Below, one piece after another: positions 18,368 to 24,976 of a DNA stretch of 24,976 bases. The notes beneath the pieces are model-generated. The model made no database searches, was not told the origin of the DNA, and was given only the letters and a program-made list of their open reading frames with translations. The stretch is from a virus, in IMG/VR virus record IMGVR_UViG_3300021956_000073, positions 1-24,976 of that record. One strand, 5' to 3'. The position numbers and the translations under genes were made by a program. Position 1 is the stretch's first letter; every line of letters begins with the position of its first letter.

Positions 18368-19374
18368 AATCCGTTAGCCCCGGGCTATCGCCGCGTGACG
18401 TGGTGGAGCAGAGCAGTTGTGTGGTGTTCACCGACAACAACGTGTTCGCATACAACGGCGAGGTCGCCTGCCGCCGTGCATGCAACCTGGGTATCTCCGG
18501 TGCCGTGGCCGCCGCACCATTTATCACCATGCTCTCAAAGTTTCCGGAAGAGTCCGTGGATATTGTACAGGGCCAAGGAGTTATTACCATCCAGGGTAAT
18601 AAGCGAAAGGCCGATATCCGCACGGAGGCGGAAATTTTAATGCCGATCGATAAGATCGAGGACCCCGGTGTATGGCAGCCCCTGCCGGCCGGTTTTTGTG
18701 AGGCGGTGGATGTGGTGCAATCCTGTGCCAGCCGTGGGGATGAGCATGGGTTCGCCCTTACCTGCGTACACATCCACCCCAAGTGGCTGGAAGCGTGCGA
18801 CAACCTGCAACTCGCCCGCTACCCGCTCGCTATACCCATCGAGCAGCCCACACTGGTCAAGCGGGATAGCATCAAGCACATAACCGGGTTAGGGGTACAC
18901 GAAGTATCAGAAACAACAAATTTCCTGCACTTCCGTAACCCCACCGGCCTTGTGATTAGTTGCCGCCGCTACCTCGAAACATTCGTGGATATGGAGAATG
19001 TGCTCGCCGTAAAGGGCAGCCCGATGGCGCTTCCCGGCGGCCTGGCGGATGCACTAGACCGTGCCGAGGTGTTTAGCCGCGAGCAGCAGGACAACAACCG
19101 CGTGCAACTAGAAATGAAGCCCGGCGGCCTGCGGATTATCGGCGAGGGTGCCAGTGGCAAATACACTGAAACGAAGACATCCGACTACAAGGGTCCGCCC
19201 ATCCGATTTCTCATATCACCCAAAATACTAGCGGACATTGGCAAACAACACAACGATTGCACCATCAACGAAGAACGCCTCAAAGTGAATGGTGCTGGGT
19301 ATACGATTGTTATCTGCCTTGAAAAGGTCGCTAAGGACACGCCATGCAAACCGACACATACACCTGCCCAATGA
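18331..19374 (+). CDS. beta-type DNA sliding clamp
   Basis: A 347-residue protein with the size and strand/helix rhythm of DNA polymerase III beta (usual length about 366). The most diagnostic section is ADALDRAEVFSREQQDNNRVQL followed by KPGGLRIIGEGASGKYTE, which matches the third beta-domain start (AL-x-R-x-x-x-x-S-x-E-x-x-x-x-V-x-L-x-x-x-x-G-x-L-x-I). The earlier DIVQGQGVITIQGNKRKADIRT and FRNPTGLVISCRRYLETF also read as clamp-domain edges. It would encircle DNA and tether the phage polymerase. ATG at 18331 has a GGAACGAG box; ATG at 18319 abuts AGGGA with no spacing. It works with the clamp loader at 24043. Confidence 0.8.
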   Translation: MRIGREDLLRTLESVSPGLSPRDVVEQSSCVVFTDNNVFAYNGEVACRRACNLGISGAVAAAPFITMLSKFPEESVDIVQGQGVITIQGNKRKADIRTEAEILMPIDKIEDPGVWQPLPAGFCEAVDVVQSCASRGDEHGFALTCVHIHPKWLEACDNLQLARYPLAIPIEQPTLVKRDSIKHITGLGVHEVSETTNFLHFRNPTGLVISCRRYLETFVDMENVLAVKGSPMALPGGLADALDRAEVFSREQQDNNRVQLEMKPGGLRIIGEGASGKYTETKTSDYKGPPIRFLISPKILADIGKQHNDCTINEERLKVNGAGYTIVICLEKVAKDTPCKPTHTPAQ

Positions 19375-19751
19375 CGGGCCGCCGTCGTCCCGTACCAACC
19401 CGCGAACAACTCTCGCGCATCAAACGGGTAACATTTGTGGAGCGTACCACATTCGCACAGTTGCCGGTGGGGGCATACTATCTGCGGGAAGGCGAGGACA
19501 ACGACCTCTTTTTCAAGCAGGCACAACCAATGGAAGACCCGACTACGGTACAACACAACATCGCACCGGTGGCACCAGAAGTACCAAAGTTCATCCGTAA
19601 TATCAAACCGGCCGGGGTACGTGTTGAGGGTGGTTTCCGCCCATTTACCGAACAGGAAATTCGGGACAGGATTATGAACCAGGTGGTTATCCACGTCGTG
19701 CCCGCACCGGATACGGACGTGGACGCCCCGGCATTGGATGGTAATGGCTAG
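19344..19751 (+). CDS. hypothetical protein after the clamp gene
   Basis: A 135-residue protein starting MQTDTYTCPMTGRRRPVPTR. The middle contains a beta segment, FAQLPVGAYYLREGEDNDLFFKQ, of a kind common in small phage proteins. A later FRPFTEQEIRDRIMNQVVIHVVPAP leads into an acidic tail. AAGGA lies seven bases upstream of the start, inside the clamp gene; the two overlap by 31 bases. Function unknown. Confidence 0.72.
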   Translation: MQTDTYTCPMTGRRRPVPTREQLSRIKRVTFVERTTFAQLPVGAYYLREGEDNDLFFKQAQPMEDPTTVQHNIAPVAPEVPKFIRNIKPAGVRVEGGFRPFTEQEIRDRIMNQVVIHVVPAPDTDVDAPALDGNG

Positions 19752-19763
19752 GAGGGCCGTGCG

Positions 19764-20087
19764 ATGATCGATGCCGTGTATTGTCGCATCCGCGACATAG
19801 TGGCCAACCTTACGCACATAATGCGGAACCGCCTTAGAGATGAATTCTCTGAAGACGAGGTAATGCAACAGGGGTTGGGGGTTATTATGCAGTTTGATGG
19901 TGATTGTGTTACCATCGAACTCCCGGGTATAACCATCTCCTACTTGGAGGTGCGCGGCGGTGACGGTTTTGAGAGCCAGCATGAGATTAGACAGAAACTC
20001 GTAGCGTATGGCAAGGATCTTATCCGCGTGTACGGCACCATAGAACAACGCCACTACGCAGACCACCTACCCCGGTACGGGGAGTAA
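19764..20087 (+). CDS. hypothetical protein
   Basis: A 107-residue protein starting MIDAVYCRIRDIVANLTHIM. It has an N-terminal helix, an acidic turn (DEFSEDEV), a beta section (GVIMQFDGDCVTIELPGITISYLEV) and a charged C-terminal helix. A consensus AGGAGG precedes the ATG. It ends three bases before the UDG-exonuclease gene. No family recognised. Confidence 0.75.
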   Translation: MIDAVYCRIRDIVANLTHIMRNRLRDEFSEDEVMQQGLGVIMQFDGDCVTIELPGITISYLEVRGGDGFESQHEIRQKLVAYGKDLIRVYGTIEQRHYADHLPRYGE

Positions 20088-20090
20088 CGG

Positions 20091-21323
20091 ATGCCACGAG
20101 GTTTTTTTGCCGCCTCGCGCCTCGGGCAATCCAAGGCACCACCACCATCAGAGCCCTATTGCGGGGCGTGCGGGCTCTACAAAACGTGCCGCAGCCCCAA
20201 AATGCCCTGGTCGGGTGCTGGCCGCCGCCGCGTGCTTATAGTAGCCGAGGCCCCGGGGCCCGACGAAGACGCAACAGGCACGCAACAGGCGGGCAAGGTG
20301 GGGCAATACCTACGCCGGGCATTGTTTGCCCTGGGCGTAGACCTAGACCGCGACTGCTGGACCACGAATACGTTGATCTGTATGCCCCAGGATGGCCGCA
20401 AACCCACGGGCAAGGAAATTAGCTACTGCCGGCCCAACCTCCTCAACACAATCCAAGAATTACAACCAGAAATAATTATCCTGCTAGGAGGCACACCACT
20501 AGAGTCATTGGTGGGGTATTATTGGAAGGAGGATACAGGAGGTATTGCATTGTGGGCCGGGGCCCGTGTGCCCCACCAACGGTCGAATACCTGGATATGC
20601 CCTACATTCCACCCATTGTCGGTAATGCGAGAAGAAGAAAAGTGCCGCGAAAAAGAAGTGTGTGTGTCCAAGCTATGGTGGGAACGGCATTTAGCCGCCG
20701 CGTTCGGGCTAACCGGGAGGCCGTGGCCGGTGGTTCCGGATTACCGTGGCGAAATCACCCGCATCATGGATCCCGGAGATGCGGCGGCGGCCATTGACCG
20801 TATTATCGAACAGGGCGGCCCGTGTGCATTTGATTATGAAACAAACATGCTTAAGCCGGACGGGGCGGACGCCCGCATTGTCAGCGTGTCTATCTGCCAC
20901 AAAGACAAACAAACCATCGCCTATCCCTACCACGGGGCGGCTATAGCGGCCACAAAACGGTTCCTGCAGTCTAACATCCCTAAAATAGCCTCAAATATGA
21001 AGTTCGAGGATCGTTGGTCCCTAGCCGTCGCACAAACTCCTGTTGCCAATTGGTACTTTGATACGATGCAGGGGGCACACCTCCTAGATAGCCGCCCCGG
21101 TGTCACATCCATCAAATACCAGGCGTTTGTACGGCTGGGGTTCGAGCGGTATGACACCCACATTGAGCCATACCTAAAAACACGCGGCTCACGGCAGGCC
21201 AACCAGGTACTCCGCGAAATTGATATTATGGATTTGTTGTTGTACAACGGGCTAGATAGCCTCCTGGAGTACCGGGTGGCGAAGAAGCAAACGCGAGAAC
21301 TTAATTACCCGCCACCACGATAG
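20091..21323 (+). CDS. uracil-DNA glycosylase fused to 3'-5' exonuclease
   Basis: A 410-residue two-domain protein. Residues 20-205 match family 4/5 uracil-DNA glycosylase: cysteines C24-x2-C27, C97 and C113 fit a 4Fe-4S cluster, with EAPGPDEDATG (53-63), GKVGQYLRRAL (68-78), LLGGTPLESLVG (131-142) and TFHPLSVMRE (172-181). Residues 243-400 are a DnaQ/Pol I-type exonuclease: ExoI FDYET (D248, E250), ExoII SNMKFED (N302, E306 where Pol I has Asp, D307 next), ExoIII YNGLD (Y385, D389). It lacks the polymerase domain, encoded at 22028. The UDG-exonuclease-polymerase order is known from phage SPO1, so this looks like a split version providing uracil recognition and proofreading. Confidence 0.88.
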   Translation: MPRGFFAASRLGQSKAPPPSEPYCGACGLYKTCRSPKMPWSGAGRRRVLIVAEAPGPDEDATGTQQAGKVGQYLRRALFALGVDLDRDCWTTNTLICMPQDGRKPTGKEISYCRPNLLNTIQELQPEIIILLGGTPLESLVGYYWKEDTGGIALWAGARVPHQRSNTWICPTFHPLSVMREEEKCREKEVCVSKLWWERHLAAAFGLTGRPWPVVPDYRGEITRIMDPGDAAAAIDRIIEQGGPCAFDYETNMLKPDGADARIVSVSICHKDKQTIAYPYHGAAIAATKRFLQSNIPKIASNMKFEDRWSLAVAQTPVANWYFDTMQGAHLLDSRPGVTSIKYQAFVRLGFERYDTHIEPYLKTRGSRQANQVLREIDIMDLLLYNGLDSLLEYRVAKKQTRELNYPPPR

Positions 21324-21343
21324 AGTTAGAAAGGAATAGACTA

Positions 21344-22015
21344 ATGGAAGACACCCCCACAACCACCGAGGCACCGGCTGCAGAGCAATCCACCATCAGC
21401 AGAAATGACATTATCGGCAGCCGCTTCCTATCGTCAACGGCAATCTCAAACCTTTTTACAATGGGTTGCGCGGCGGCGATAGACCCACGGCAGGCAATAC
21501 CCGGTAAACCCACGATGCCCGGGCCCGACGTGCGGTTAGTCCGTGACCGCCTGATCTTCGAAGAGGTGTTGGAATTGGTTGTGGCACTGGGCGGTACCAT
21601 CCACACAAAAGACACGAGCGCCGGCATTGTTAAGGGAAATGTGGAATTTGTGGACCACGGCAACCCAAACCTCGACGCGGCCATTGACGCCTGCTGCGAC
21701 ATCATTTATGTTGCCGTAGGCACGCTCCTTGCAATGGGGGTGCCGGACATTCCGCACATAAACCTCGTAAACCTCCGCAACAACCAAAAATTCCCCGATA
21801 TGATGGCGGTGGTTGACGCTAACGGCAAATTCCAGAAGCCGGAGGGGTGGGTGGCACCAAACCACGAGGAATTAATCGCCGAAATGCAACAACAATGCCC
21901 ACTCGACATAGCCCGGTTTCAGGCCGGGCTATTGGAACGGCACCGCAACCGGCGAGAGGCCCTAAAGCGGACCGAAACCGCCACAACCAACACACCACAA
22001 AACCCCGTAGGCTAG
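21344..22015 (+). CDS. MazG-like NTP pyrophosphohydrolase
   Basis: A 223-residue protein of the all-alpha NTP-pyrophosphatase superfamily. The metal-binding helices are visible as RDRLIFEEVLELVVAL (residues 67-82; E73, E74, E77) and DAAIDACCDIIYVAVGTLLAMG (111-132; D115, D119). A conserved-looking tail NNQKFPDM...ANGKFQKPEGWVAPN follows. It would hydrolyse a (d)NTP to (d)NMP, cleaning or shaping the nucleotide pool. The first about 20 residues are disordered and acidic/Thr-rich. AAGGAA lies eight bases upstream. It sits exactly between the exonuclease and polymerase halves of the replicase. Confidence 0.82.
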   Translation: MEDTPTTTEAPAAEQSTISRNDIIGSRFLSSTAISNLFTMGCAAAIDPRQAIPGKPTMPGPDVRLVRDRLIFEEVLELVVALGGTIHTKDTSAGIVKGNVEFVDHGNPNLDAAIDACCDIIYVAVGTLLAMGVPDIPHINLVNLRNNQKFPDMMAVVDANGKFQKPEGWVAPNHEELIAEMQQQCPLDIARFQAGLLERHRNRREALKRTETATTNTPQNPVG

Positions 22016-22027
22016 GCGGCACCGGCT

Positions 22028-23443
22028 ATGGTACGTGCTGCAACACCCGAGGCTTATGCACTGATGCACAATGGGGCCCTTGCCCTATCGCGCATGGAGG
22101 CCAATGGTGTGAAGATTGATCTAGACTATCTTCACAGGACCATGTCCGAGATCCAGGACCGCATACGCAGTATGGAGGGGCGTTTGTGGGAGTCGGAGGT
22201 GGGTGGACGGTGGCGTAGGCGGTTTGGTGACCGCGCGGCCGTGGATAGCCGAGAACAACTCGCCACCATCCTATTCTCAGATATGGGAGTAGGCGGTGGC
22301 AAAATAACGGCCGGCGGTAAACTATCGGCCGATGTGGAGGTGTTGGAGCGGCTGGATACGCCGTTTACCCGCAACTACACCAAACTCCAGAAACTAAAAA
22401 AGGTTTACGGAACCTACCTAACCGGGTTGTTGCGAGAGACAGAGAATGGCATCCTGCACCCATTTTTCTCACTCCACACTGTTCGCACATACCGCTCTTC
22501 CAGCAGTAACCCCAACCTGCAAAACATACCCATCCGCGACCCGGACATTGCGGCAATTATTCGCCCCAGTTTCCTACCACACCACCCCGACCACCATATC
22601 CTAGAAATAGATATCAAGGCAGCGGAGGTGCGGGTAGCCGCGTGCTACCACCAGGACCCGACGATGTTGAAGTACATCCGGGAAAATTACGATATGCACA
22701 GGGACATGGCCCTGGAATGCTTTAAGTTAGATGCAGATGACTTTAAGACATTGGGGCAGAAAAGCTATTTAGATGATATAAGGCAACAGGTCAAGGCCTT
22801 GTTTGTATTTGCCGAGTTCTACGGCAGTTACTGGCTCAATGTGGCACCCAGCCTATGGGAGGCGTGCGATAGATACAAACTGAATGGACCGGACGGGAGG
22901 CCATTAAAAGATTGGCTACTAACCCACGGTGTGGCAGAGTTGGGTGAAGTGCGTCGCGGCGAGCGGCCTCGCGCCGGCACATTCACCAACCATATTATGC
23001 AGGTGGAAGATAATTTTTGGAACCGCAGGTTCCCGGTATACCGAGATTGGAAGAAGCGGTGGTTTGCCGCCTACCAAAAGGAGGGGGGTTTTTCTACCCT
23101 CACCGGCTTCCGTATTGACGGTATCCTAGGTCGCAACGACGTGATTAACTACCCGGTACAGGGAAGTGCCTTCCATTGCCTCCTATGGTGCCTAACGGAC
23201 ATCACCAACTGGCTAACCGCCCGTAATATGCGTAGCATGTTGGTCGGCCAAATACATGATAGTTTGTTGGCTAGCGTACATACAAACGAACTAGCCGAAT
23301 TTGTAGCGTATGTGCGGCATGTGTTTACGGCAAAACTACCGGCAGCGTGGCGTTGGATTATTACACCGATGGATATTGACATTGCCCTAGCACCGTTAGG
23401 GCAATCGTGGCACCAAAAACAAAAAATGAAACTAACCGCATAG
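22028..23443 (+). CDS. family A DNA polymerase, polymerase domain only
   Basis: A 471-residue protein carrying only the polymerase domain of a Pol I-type enzyme. Signature segments: RSSSSNPNLQNIPIRD (156-171), motif A EIDIKAAEVR (193-202; catalytic D195), motif B R252-x3-K256 with FVFAEFYGSYW (259-269), YPVQGS (375-380) and motif C GQIHDSLLASVH (407-418; H410, D411). The extra residue in the K-x8-YG spacing is usual in several phage polymerases with FVF-x2-FYGS. There is no 5' nuclease and no 3'-5' exonuclease domain; the latter is in the separate UDG fusion upstream. It is the replicative polymerase of the phage. Confidence 0.93.
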   Translation: MVRAATPEAYALMHNGALALSRMEANGVKIDLDYLHRTMSEIQDRIRSMEGRLWESEVGGRWRRRFGDRAAVDSREQLATILFSDMGVGGGKITAGGKLSADVEVLERLDTPFTRNYTKLQKLKKVYGTYLTGLLRETENGILHPFFSLHTVRTYRSSSSNPNLQNIPIRDPDIAAIIRPSFLPHHPDHHILEIDIKAAEVRVAACYHQDPTMLKYIRENYDMHRDMALECFKLDADDFKTLGQKSYLDDIRQQVKALFVFAEFYGSYWLNVAPSLWEACDRYKLNGPDGRPLKDWLLTHGVAELGEVRRGERPRAGTFTNHIMQVEDNFWNRRFPVYRDWKKRWFAAYQKEGGFSTLTGFRIDGILGRNDVINYPVQGSAFHCLLWCLTDITNWLTARNMRSMLVGQIHDSLLASVHTNELAEFVAYVRHVFTAKLPAAWRWIITPMDIDIALAPLGQSWHQKQKMKLTA

Positions 23444-23452
23444 GAGGTACCC

Positions 23453-23698
23453 GTGGCGGGACGCATTAAACATCCAATGGTTGCGATCGAATGGGAACGT
23501 GAGGGGGCCATCGCCACCACGATGGGCTGGTTTATTGGGGATAAGGACGATCCGGTGCTACAAATCGCCGGAACGCTTGAGGCACGCACAGAAACCGATT
23601 ATGTTGCGTCCGCCATCACCGAAATACCAAAGGATGCGGTACGCCGCATGATCCAACCTATCGTGGAAATTGAAGGATGGCCGGCATCCGCAAGATAG
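23453..23698 (+). CDS. hypothetical protein, GTG start
   Basis: An 81-residue protein, GTG start at 23453 supported by TAGGAGG six to seven bases upstream. The sequence is beta-rich (HPMVAIEWEREGAIATTMGWFIG; PVLQIAGTLEARTETDYV) with a C-terminal helix (KDAVRRMIQPIVEIEGW). It overlaps the next frame by 22 bases. Its position between polymerase and clamp loader suggests a replication accessory, but no family is recognised. Confidence 0.7.
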   Translation: MAGRIKHPMVAIEWEREGAIATTMGWFIGDKDDPVLQIAGTLEARTETDYVASAITEIPKDAVRRMIQPIVEIEGWPASAR

Positions 23699-24042
23699 CC
23701 TTTTGCACCGGTTGCCCACACCTGCGGCAGCGGACCCGGCACGACTGCTACCCACCATTCCAAGAATATAAATGCGGGTTGCTGCAAGAATGGCTAGGAT
23801 TTCTCCCACACGCCCACGATAACTGCCTCACACAGGGACCGCCCAATGCCAGCCAAGAAGACACTTGCGGAGTTGTTAAACACAGCATCGGAGAAGTGCG
23901 GGTTTGGGATGGGACTGGCCTACGAAAGAGGTTTCTGGGAGGCGTGGCAATACACACGGGCGGCGGTGTACCGGGGCAAGACGGCGGAGGCCGCATTGGA
24001 GAAACTAATCAAGAACATGAAAGAAAAGAAGGGACGATAAAC
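23677..24042 (+). CDS. cysteine-rich reading frame running without a stop into the clamp loader
   Basis: ATG at 23677 opens MAGIRKIAFCTGCPHLRQR, continuing with cysteines at DCYPP, KCGLLQ and DNCLTQ: a C-x2-C-x10-C-x8-C pattern like small phage zinc proteins. This part (about 60 residues) looks genuine. After about 23865 the frame becomes Gly-rich and improbable where the gene 23846-24040 uses another frame. No stop occurs before the clamp-loader ATG at 24043, which is in the same frame 122 codons on, so the end given is only the junction. Options: a real N-terminal extension of the clamp loader, a gene whose stop was lost, or a sequence error. Confidence 0.45.
23846..24040 (+). CDS. small basic hypothetical protein
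   Basis: A 64-residue protein starting MPAKKTLAELLNTASEKCG and continuing as helices (LAYERGFWEAWQYTRAAV; AEAALEKLIKNMKEKKGR). The composition is clearly protein-like. The ribosome-binding site is weak (GGGACC). It is nested within the stop-free frame that begins at 23677, in a different frame, and ends two bases before the clamp-loader ATG. Function unknown; its lysine-rich C-terminus could contact nucleic acid. Confidence 0.68.
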   Translation: MPAKKTLAELLNTASEKCGFGMGLAYERGFWEAWQYTRAAVYRGKTAEAALEKLIKNMKEKKGR

Positions 24043-24976
24043 ATGCCCCCCGCCCAAAAACCAACGGCAACCGTACCGGCCCAAGAGTTGTACAAAAAAC
24101 TACGCCCTGCCGATTGGAGCGAGGTGCGTGGCCAGCCGGCGGCGGTGGCCCTATTGGGGGCTATGGTGCGGGACCGCAATGTACCGCACGCCCTATTGTT
24201 TTGCGGCCCCAGCGGGTGCGGCAAGACCACCCTGGCCCGCATCCTACGTCGTAAGATTGGCTGCCACGACGCCGGGTTTTACGAGATTAATTCGGCCGAC
24301 TTTCGTGGCATTGACTCAATCCGTGACATCCGTCAACGCATGTACGTCGCGCCGCTTAGTGGCCGGTGCCATGTGTGGCTCATCGACGAGGCCCACCAAC
24401 TCACGAAGGATGCACAGAGCAGCTTCCTTAAAATGTTGGAAGATACGCCCAAACATGTCTATTTTATGTTGGCCACTACAGACCCGGCAAAGTTGTTGCC
24501 TACCATTCGCAGCCGCTGCACCGAGGTGAAATTGGGTTTGGTGCAGGCCAACGAGATGATGGGTTTGTTGCGGGAAACCTGCACCACCGAGGGGTTGGAC
24601 GTAGATACCCCGGTATTAGAGAAAATCGTAGAGGTGGCAGAAGGCGGGGCCCGCAAGGCGATGGTCATGCTCGAGCAGGTGGCCATGTTTCCGGAGGCCC
24701 AGCGAATGGCCGCCGTGGAGCGGTTCGACCACAAACAGGAGGGCATTGCTATTGCCCGGGCCTTGTTTGATAGCAAAACAAACTGGAAGGCAATTGCGGC
24801 ACTTCTCAAGACCTGCGAAGAAGAACCGGAGACGGTGCGGTATATCGTACTGGGGTATGCTTCGGCCATCCTACTCAACAGCGGCAACCCTTATGCCGCC
24901 ACTGTGATTAATGAGTTCGGCACCAACTTCTACGACAGCAAAAAGGCCGGGCTTGTTTCCGCCTGCTACCACGCCA
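24043..24976 (+). CDS. DnaX-like clamp-loader ATPase (partial at right edge)
   Basis: The first 311 codons of an AAA+ clamp loader; the gene continues beyond the window. LYKKLRPADWSEVRGQ (16-31) is the typical RFC/DnaX opening, Walker A is GPSGCGKT (55-62) and Walker B WLIDEAHQL (112-120). The sensor 1/SRC region is ATTDPAKLLPTIRSRC (144-159). The C-terminal part is helical. Unlike bacterial DnaX there is no zinc-binding cysteine cluster between Walker A and B. It would open and load the clamp encoded at 18331 onto primed DNA. A GAAGGGA box lies about ten bases before ATG 24043. The same frame is open back to 23677. Confidence 0.92.
   Translation, partial: MPPAQKPTATVPAQELYKKLRPADWSEVRGQPAAVALLGAMVRDRNVPHALLFCGPSGCGKTTLARILRRKIGCHDAGFYEINSADFRGIDSIRDIRQRMYVAPLSGRCHVWLIDEAHQLTKDAQSSFLKMLEDTPKHVYFMLATTDPAKLLPTIRSRCTEVKLGLVQANEMMGLLRETCTTEGLDVDTPVLEKIVEVAEGGARKAMVMLEQVAMFPEAQRMAAVERFDHKQEGIAIARALFDSKTNWKAIAALLKTCEEEPETVRYIVLGYASAILLNSGNPYAATVINEFGTNFYDSKKAGLVSACYHA

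Noticed and set aside
19185-20066. 293-codon leftward frame
   Set aside because: It lies antisense to the clamp gene end and two following genes that have clear ribosome-binding sites; it has no recognisable domain and is a long shadow frame of GC-rich coding sequence.

Overview
The window looks like part of a tailed double-stranded DNA phage (or prophage) genome. Genes are short and tightly packed, often joined by 4-base ATGA or GTGA stop/start overlaps. The recognisable functions form an almost complete phage-encoded replication set. I see no integrase, transposase, CRISPR array, or rRNA, and no structural or packaging gene. The host cannot be fixed. The GC-rich codon usage and the 15383-15955 protein remind me of planctomycete-associated sequences, but that is recollection only.

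Layout. (1) Positions 1-2411 hold a leftward run of small, mostly unrecognised genes. It includes two tiny single-pass membrane proteins and, at the left edge, the start of a gene with a DUF2493/SLOG-like N-terminus. (2) Positions 2412-3467 are non-coding and separate this leftward arm from a long rightward arm. The top strand switches from C-rich to G-rich near 2815, and a TTACACTA motif recurs in direct and inverted copies. A promoter facing right ends the region. (3) Positions 3468-7343 are a rightward operon-like chain of small hypothetical genes. An internal promoter at 6583 carries a palindrome resembling the intergenic motif. (4) Positions 7348-15237 hold a GNAT acetyltransferase, a DNA methyltransferase, a sigma-factor-like protein, an SNF2 helicase, a ribbon-helix-helix protein and a CHC2/Toprim primase. 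They continue with a winged-helix replication initiator, a DnaB-like helicase and two small proteins. (5) Positions 15383-16551 hold a basic, linker-rich, nucleoid-like protein, then about 600 bases without a convincing protein gene. That stretch contains a strong terminator, a tRNA-like gene with an abnormal anticodon arm, a second terminator-like hairpin and a 23-bp inverted repeat. (6) Positions 16552-24976 hold a PLP-dependent enzyme, small membrane proteins, a beta-type sliding clamp and a uracil-DNA glycosylase/3'-5' exonuclease fusion. A MazG-like pyrophosphohydrolase, a family A polymerase lacking its own exonuclease, and a DnaX-like clamp loader cut by the window edge complete it.

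How it fits together: the initiator would open an origin, possibly inside its own gene. The primase and DnaB-like helicase would build the fork. The polymerase would work with proofreading supplied by a separate UDG-exonuclease protein, tethered by the phage clamp and clamp loader. The MazG-like enzyme, methyltransferase and PLP enzyme point to nucleotide-pool control or DNA modification. The most unusual items are the origin-like palindromes inside the initiator gene, the SPO1-type UDG-exonuclease-polymerase split over two genes, and the structured non-coding island at 15956-16551. A further oddity is the stop-free frame that joins a cysteine-rich segment to the clamp loader.
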